NCBI GenBank assembly: GCA_902572515.1
Contig: CACGGJ010000011.1
Coordinates: 1 to 38,781, forward strand
Reading direction: 5' to 3'
Source: an uncultured Pelagibacteraceae bacterium
GTDB taxonomy: Bacteria; Pseudomonadota; Alphaproteobacteria; Pelagibacterales; Pelagibacteraceae
Length of the DNA stretch: 38,781 bases
Numbering within the stretch: position 1 is the first letter of the stretch; each line of letters opens with the position of its first letter. The notes beneath the pieces are model-generated. The model saw nothing but the letters and a program-made list of their open reading frames with translations, was not told where the DNA came from and did not search any database. Both the position numbers and the translations under genes were made by a program. Of this stretch, positions 34,711 through 38,781 are shown piece after piece.

Positions 34711-34977
34711 GAATAAATTGTTAATAAATTTGTAATATTTTAATTAAATTACACAATTTAAAATTTTTTAAATTAACCTTGTAAAAACTGCTATTTATTA
34801 ACATTAATAATAAATAGGGTAAAACAATCCACAAAAATTAATATGGTTAAAAAAGCTTCATTTTAAACAATTTTATTTAAATAACTTGTTGGTAAATTGT
34901 GAATATAATGTTTATAAAAATTAATCACCTTTATTCACAAGATATATTACAACTACAATAATTAATAATACTTATTT
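34711..34977. other. Putative replication origin (oriC) between ppsR and hemE
   Basis: This 267-bp segment has no gene and is the largest gap in the window. It contains TTATTCACA (34931-34939), a full match to the DnaA-box pattern TTATNCACA, and an opposite-strand box in TTGTGAATA (34897-34905); together they form a perfect 9-bp inverted pair (34897-34905 and 34932-34940). A weaker CAATCCACA is at 34825-34833. An AT-only stretch and a 10-bp inverted repeat lie to the left. Genes point away on both sides. The position between DUF299 and hemE equals Cori of Caulobacter and the Rickettsia origin. Confidence 0.7.
34791..34817. repeat. 10-bp perfect inverted repeat inside the putative oriC
   Basis: CTATTTATTA (34791-34800) and TAATAAATAG (34808-34817) are exact reverse complements separated by 7 nt. 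They could form a hairpin, bind a dimeric protein, or mark an unwinding site. No T-tract follows, so a terminator is unlikely. Confidence 0.6.
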
Positions 34978-35982
34978 ATGAAACCTTTAACCAAAGTAAT
35001 AACTAACAAAGATACTTCGTTCAATCCTATATGGATTATGAGACAGGCTGGTAGATATTTACCAGAATTTAGAGAAATAAGAAAAAAAAATCCTAATTTT
35101 ATTAATTTGTGTTTAAATGATGATTTATCTTCGGAAATAACTCTTCAACCATTAAAAAGATTTGATTTGGATGCTGCAATAATATTTTCAGATATCTTAA
35201 TGCTTCCTTATGGATTAGGTCAAAAAGTAGAATTTGAAAAAAACTTTGGACCAAAATTAGGGGAATTAAATCTAAATGAAATTGCTAAGACTGATGAAAT
35301 TGACTTTGTAGAGAAAATACACCGTGTGTATAAAGCATTAAAAAAAGTTAGCTCAGACTCTACTCTAAAAAATAAAAACACTATTGGATTTACTGGTGCT
35401 CCATGGACATTATTAGTTTATATGATTAATCAACAATCACCTAAAAAAAATTTAAAAAAAGATTTTTTTAAAGACGAGTTTTTAATAAACAGAATATTAT
35501 TAATTATTGAAAAATTTTTAAAAGTTCATGTAAAAAATCAAATTGATAACGGTGCTAATGTAATTCAAATTTTTGATAGTTGGGCAGGTTTATTAGAGGA
35601 AAAAGATTTACCCAACTATGTTTATTCTCCAACCTTAAATTTAGTAAATTATGTAAAATCTTTAAATGTGCCGGTTATATGCTTTCCTAGAGAAATTAAA
35701 AATTATAAAGAGTTTTGTGATATTGTTAAACCTGATGCTGTTAGTATTGACTATAATGTTGATCCAAAAAAAATACTTAGAGATATAAGCATACCCATAC
35801 AAGGAGGCTTAGACCCAAAAATTTTATTAACTGATAAAGAAACATTGAAAAAAGAAGCCTTTAATTATTTAGAAATTTTTCGAGATCATCCGTATATATT
35901 TAATCTCGGTCATGGTATTTTGCCTGAAACAGATCCAGAAATGGTTGAAAATTTAATTAAAATTGTAAAAGATTTTAAATGA
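34978..35982 (+). CDS. hemE: Uroporphyrinogen decarboxylase HemE
   Basis: 334 residues. HemE decarboxylates uroporphyrinogen III to coproporphyrinogen III. The N-terminal WIMRQAGRYLPEFRE (19-33) with the substrate-binding arginines, then FSDILMLPYGLG and GFTGAPWTLLVYM, are the family signatures. The C-terminal FNLGHGILPETDPE is also present. A candidate -10 TACAAT (34954-34959) gives a leader near 12 nt; its -35 position would overlap a DnaA-box-like sequence. The stop overlaps hemH by 4 bp (ATGA). Confidence 0.98.
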   Translation: MKPLTKVITNKDTSFNPIWIMRQAGRYLPEFREIRKKNPNFINLCLNDDLSSEITLQPLKRFDLDAAIIFSDILMLPYGLGQKVEFEKNFGPKLGELNLNEIAKTDEIDFVEKIHRVYKALKKVSSDSTLKNKNTIGFTGAPWTLLVYMINQQSPKKNLKKDFFKDEFLINRILLIIEKFLKVHVKNQIDNGANVIQIFDSWAGLLEEKDLPNYVYSPTLNLVNYVKSLNVPVICFPREIKNYKEFCDIVKPDAVSIDYNVDPKKILRDISIPIQGGLDPKILLTDKETLKKEAFNYLEIFRDHPYIFNLGHGILPETDPEMVENLIKIVKDFK

Positions 35983-36974
35983 TTGAAAAAAATCACCCAC
36001 CCATTAAATACGGTAACACAGGAGTACTTATAGTTAATTTGGGCACACCTGATTCTACTAATTGGTTTGATATAAGAAAATATTTAAAAGAATTTCTCTC
36101 TGACAGAAGAGTAATTGAAGTAAATCCTTTAATTTGGCAAATAATTTTGAATTTGTTCATTTTAAATTTTAGACCCTCTAAAACTGCTAAAGCTTATAAA
36201 GAGATTTGGATGAAAGATGAAAATATATCGCCACTTCTTTATTATACAAAAAAGCAAAGTGAGAAAATTTCAAATTCACTATCAAAAGAAAATATTATCA
36301 TAGAGTTTGCTATGAGATATGGAAATCCGAGCATCAATAGTAAAATTCATAAATTGCATAAAATGGGTTGTGAAAATTTGGTGATACTTCCTCTTTATCC
36401 CCAATATGCAGCAGCTACAACAGCAACAGTTTGCGACGAGGTATACAGGACTTTAATGAAAATGAGGTGGCAACCTTCTTTAAAAATTATTCCTCACTAC
36501 GAATCTAACCCACTTTACATTGATGCCCTCGTTAATTCGATCAATAAAAAAATAAATGAAATTAATTGGAAACCAGACCTAATTATAGCCTCTTATCACG
36601 GGATACCAAAAAAATATTTTGATAGAGGCGATCCTTACCATTGTTATTGTCATAAAACGACAAGACTTATTTCAGAAAAATTCACTTCAATTAAAATTAA
36701 AACTACCTTTCAGTCGAGATTTGGCCCACAAGAATGGCTTCAACCATATACTGATAAGACTTTAGAAAATTTACCCAAAGAGGGCGTTAAAAAAGTTCTT
36801 ACAATCTGTCCAGGATTTGCATCAGATTGTGTAGAGACTTTAGAAGAAATACAAATTCAAGCCAAAGAAAGTTTTTTAAATTCGGGTGGGGAAAATTTTG
36901 ATATGATCCCCTGTTTAAATGATAATAATGATCATATCGATTTACTTAAGTCCTTAATCGAAAAAAATATTTGA
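35979..36974 (+). CDS. hemH: Ferrochelatase HemH
   Basis: 331 residues. HemH inserts Fe2+ into protoporphyrin IX to give heme. Signatures: VLIVNLGTPDS near the start, LYPQYAAATTATV (139-151), the metal-binding His207 in SYHGIPKKYFDRGDPYHCYCHKT, FQSRFGPQEWLQPYTD, and CPGFASDCVETLEEI with the conserved acidic residues. It is translationally coupled to hemE and followed by hemJ after 3 bp. Confidence 0.97.
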   Translation: MIEKNHPPIKYGNTGVLIVNLGTPDSTNWFDIRKYLKEFLSDRRVIEVNPLIWQIILNLFILNFRPSKTAKAYKEIWMKDENISPLLYYTKKQSEKISNSLSKENIIIEFAMRYGNPSINSKIHKLHKMGCENLVILPLYPQYAAATTATVCDEVYRTLMKMRWQPSLKIIPHYESNPLYIDALVNSINKKINEINWKPDLIIASYHGIPKKYFDRGDPYHCYCHKTTRLISEKFTSIKIKTTFQSRFGPQEWLQPYTDKTLENLPKEGVKKVLTICPGFASDCVETLEEIQIQAKESFLNSGGENFDMIPCLNDNNDHIDLLKSLIEKNI

Positions 36975-36977
36975 TAT

Positions 36978-37412
36978 ATGAATTCGTATTTATTACTTAA
37001 ATCTTTGCATTTGATTGCAGTCATTTCTTGGATGGCTGGTCTTTTGTATCTTCCTAGAATTTTTGTTTACCATGTTGAAAATAAAGAGAAAAAAGAAACA
37101 ACAGATATTTTTGAAGTTATGGAAAGAAGGTTATTTTACTACATTATGCGTCCCGCAATGATTTTTACTTGGGTTTTTGGATTAGTATTAATTTATCTCA
37201 ATGGAATAGATATTTTCTCTCAATTATGGTTTCAGATAAAAATAGTCCTAATAATTTTATTATCAGCTTACAATGATTATTTAGGGAAATGTCTTGTTGC
37301 TCTAAAAAATTCTACAAACACAAGATCTGCAAAATTTTTTAGAATTATTAATGAAATACCCACGGTTATCTTAATTATCGTTGTTTTTTTAGCTATTTTT
37401 AAGCCAATCTAG
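36978..37412 (+). CDS. hemJ: Protoporphyrinogen IX oxidase HemJ
   Basis: 144 residues with about four membrane helices. HemJ oxidises protoporphyrinogen IX, the step before ferrochelatase, in bacteria lacking HemG or HemY. Conserved residues are His11 in KSLHLIAVISWMAGLLYLPRIFVYH and Lys88 in LWFQIKIVLIILLSAYND, both important in characterised HemJ. RIINEIPTVILIIVVFLAI closes the last helix. Clustering with hemE and hemH supports the call. rho follows after 66 bp. Confidence 0.95.
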   Translation: MNSYLLLKSLHLIAVISWMAGLLYLPRIFVYHVENKEKKETTDIFEVMERRLFYYIMRPAMIFTWVFGLVLIYLNGIDIFSQLWFQIKIVLIILLSAYNDYLGKCLVALKNSTNTRSAKFFRIINEIPTVILIIVVFLAIFKPI

Positions 37413-37451
37413 GGTTGAAATATCAACAGTAGTATATATATTATCAACATC

Positions 37452-37467
37452 TGATAAGTCCTTATCA
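37452..37467. repeat. Inverted repeat in the rho leader
   Basis: TGATAAG (37452-37458) and CTTATCA (37461-37467) flank a 2-nt centre, 12 nt before the rho ATG. A second small hairpin, GTTGA/TCAAC, lies near the start of the 66-bp gap. They may affect rho expression or be chance. Confidence 0.3.
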
Positions 37468-37478
37468 AAAAATTAATC

Positions 37479-38747
37479 ATGAACATACAAGAACTAAAAC
37501 TAAAATCATCTGAACAGCTAATTACTCAAGCAGAAGAGCTTGGTATAGAAAACGCTAGCACACTAAGAAAACAAGAAATACTTTTTGCAATCCTTAAAAA
37601 AGTTGCTGAAAAAGAGGAAATTACTGGCGTAGGTGTCCTGCAGTTATTACAAGATGGTTTTGGTTTTCTTAGGGCTATGGAGTCAAATTATCTGCCAGGA
37701 CCAGACGACATTTATGTTAGTCCAAGTCAAATTAGAAAATTTGGGTTAAGAACAGGAGATACCGTTGAGGGACCAGTAAGGGCCCCTAAAGAAGGAGAGA
37801 GATATTTTGCATTATTGCAAGTTAGCAAGATTAATTTTGAAGAACCAGAAAAAGCCAGACATAAAATTGCTTTTGACAACTTAACGCCGTTATATCCAGA
37901 TAAACAATTGGTGATGGAAGTTGAAACTACAAAGGTTGAAAAAAAACAAGATTTAACTCCAAGGCTAATTGATCTAGTTAGTCCAATCGGCAAAGGACAA
38001 AGATCGATAATTATTTCTCCACCTAAAGCTGGAAAAACAATGATTTTGCAAAGTATCGCAAACTCAATAGCTAAAAATTATCCAGAGTGTTACCTTATGG
38101 TATTGCTGATTGATGAGCGACCAGAAGAAGTAACTGACATGCAAAGAACTGTAAAAGGAGAAGTAATAAGCTCTACTTTTGATGAACCAGCTCAAAGACA
38201 CGTAGCAGTAGCGGAAATGGTTATTGAAAAAGCCAAAAGACTAACTGAACACAAAAAAGATGTTATTATATTATTAGACTCAATAACGAGATTAGGAAGA
38301 GCATATAACGCGGTTATACCAAGCTCAGGTAAAGTTCTAACAGGAGGTGTTGACGCAAATGCATTGCAGAGACCTAAAAGATTTTTTGGTGCTGCAAGAA
38401 ATATTGAAGAAGGTGGCTCATTAACAATTATATCTACAGCCTTGATTGATACAGGAAGTAGAATGGATGAAGTAATTTTTGAGGAATTTAAAGGAACTGG
38501 TAATAGTGAAACAATTTTAGATAGAAAAATTGCTGATAAAAGAATTTACCCCGCGATTGATATAACAAAATCAGGAACTAGAAGAGAAGAATTATTATTT
38601 GATAAAAATGATTTACAAAAAATGAATGTGCTAAGAAGAATAATTGCTCCAATGGGCACCATGGATGCTATAGAATTTATTAATTCAAAACTAAAAGATA
38701 CAAAAAATAATGCTGAATTTTTTAATTCAATGAACAAACCTTCGTAG
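37479..38747 (+). CDS. rho: Transcription termination factor Rho
   Basis: 422 residues, compact form without insertions. Rho is the hexameric RNA helicase that ends transcription at C-rich unstructured RNA. The N-terminal helical domain (1-48) and the OB-fold RNA-binding domain (about 50-120, [22 protein letters not shown]) are complete. The ATPase domain has the Walker A PPKAGKT (181-187), [25 protein letters not shown], the Q-loop/R-loop regions [22 protein letters not shown], and [15 protein letters not shown]. Gene order hemE-hemH-hemJ-rho matches other alphaproteobacterial origin regions. The last 34 bp of the window beyond it show nothing. Confidence 0.98.
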   Translation: MNIQELKLKSSEQLITQAEELGIENASTLRKQEILFAILKKVAEKEEITGVGVLQLLQDGFGFLRAMESNYLPGPDDIYVSPSQIRKFGLRTGDTVEGPVRAPKEGERYFALLQVSKINFEEPEKARHKIAFDNLTPLYPDKQLVMEVETTKVEKKQDLTPRLIDLVSPIGKGQRSIIISPPKAGKTMILQSIANSIAKNYPECYLMVLLIDERPEEVTDMQRTVKGEVISSTFDEPAQRHVAVAEMVIEKAKRLTEHKKDVIILLDSITRLGRAYNAVIPSSGKVLTGGVDANALQRPKRFFGAARNIEEGGSLTIISTALIDTGSRMDEVIFEEFKGTGNSETILDRKIADKRIYPAIDITKSGTRREELLFDKNDLQKMNVLRRIIAPMGTMDAIEFINSKLKDTKNNAEFFNSMNKPS

Positions 38748-38781
38748 AATAGGTTAAAAGTTCAAAAATTTTCATGGACTT

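Noticed and set aside
34741-34860. TTAA-rich words in the origin gap as CtrA sites (TTAA-N7-TTAA)
   Set aside because: Spacing did not fit seven in the cases checked, and TTAA is common by chance in DNA this AT-rich.
37452-37473. Hairpin TGATAAG/CTTATCA next to a homopolymer run, read as a terminator
   Set aside because: On the plus strand the stem is followed by A, not T; on the minus strand the T run precedes the stem. Neither orientation gives an intrinsic terminator.
1-38781. CRISPR arrays, insertion sequences, prophage, toxin-antitoxin or defence genes
   Set aside because: No regularly spaced repeats, transposase, integrase or defence-type domains were seen; the tRNA-Gly gene has no adjacent integrase or obvious att duplication.

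Overview
The window looks like a piece of a SAR11-clade (Candidatus Pelagibacter-like) alphaproteobacterial chromosome. The DNA is very AT-rich. Genes are packed with 1-30 bp gaps or short overlaps, and no intergenic gap exceeds about 270 bp. The gene orders hslV-hslU beside hisB-H-A-F-E, Tim44/fxsA/secB/dnaQ/coaE/aroE/maf/ppsR, and hemE-hemH-hemJ-rho are typical of alphaproteobacteria. The species assignment is inference from composition, compactness and gene order. No mobile element, CRISPR array, prophage or rRNA is visible.

Layout. (1) 1-7812: the 3' end of a metallo-beta-lactamase-fold hydrolase meets an eleven-gene minus-strand run read from 7812 down to 160: hemC, hemD, an MscS channel, a YggT protein, folD, an FkbM methyltransferase, two small membrane proteins, a fluoroacetate-dehalogenase-type hydrolase, a TauD/TfdA dioxygenase and an AEC carrier. 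(2) 7867-14336: tsaD, an EVE-domain protein, acetyl-CoA synthetase with an unusual lysine-rich tail, a conserved unknown, then a two-subunit DUF4212/sodium:solute symporter closed by the window's one clear intrinsic terminator. Acs and the symporter together suggest acetate uptake and activation. (3) 14362-18993: a small membrane protein, rpe, a heparinase II/III-like protein, purH, a pterin dehydratase and tRNA-Gly(GCC). (4) 19131-23539: a stand-alone LON-domain protein, a divergent UbiH-like flavoprotein, ftsK and lolA. (5) 23536-29346: a histidine operon (hisB-H-A-F-E, then HIT and GNAT genes) divergent from hslVU, which has a sigma32-like promoter. (6) 29341-34710: Smr, Tim44-like, fxsA, secB, dnaQ, coaE, aroE, maf, ppsR. 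(7) 34711-34977: a gene-free AT-rich segment with an inverted pair of DnaA-box-like sequences. (8) 34978-38747: hemE, hemH, hemJ, rho.

How it fits together. Most of the content is core metabolism and housekeeping: five heme-pathway steps in two operons, histidine, purine, folate and shikimate enzymes, and protein export and quality control. The most notable points are the likely replication origin between ppsR and hemE (same position as in Caulobacter and Rickettsia, with a strand switch around it), the histone-H1-like repeat tail on acetyl-CoA synthetase, a candidate carboxylate/organohalide cassette at the left end, several promoters that predict leaderless or near-leaderless mRNAs, and convergent gene pairs that nearly all overlap at their stop codons. 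I did not find a clearly new multi-gene system such as a defence island. The window reads as a streamlined core genome with a few local oddities.
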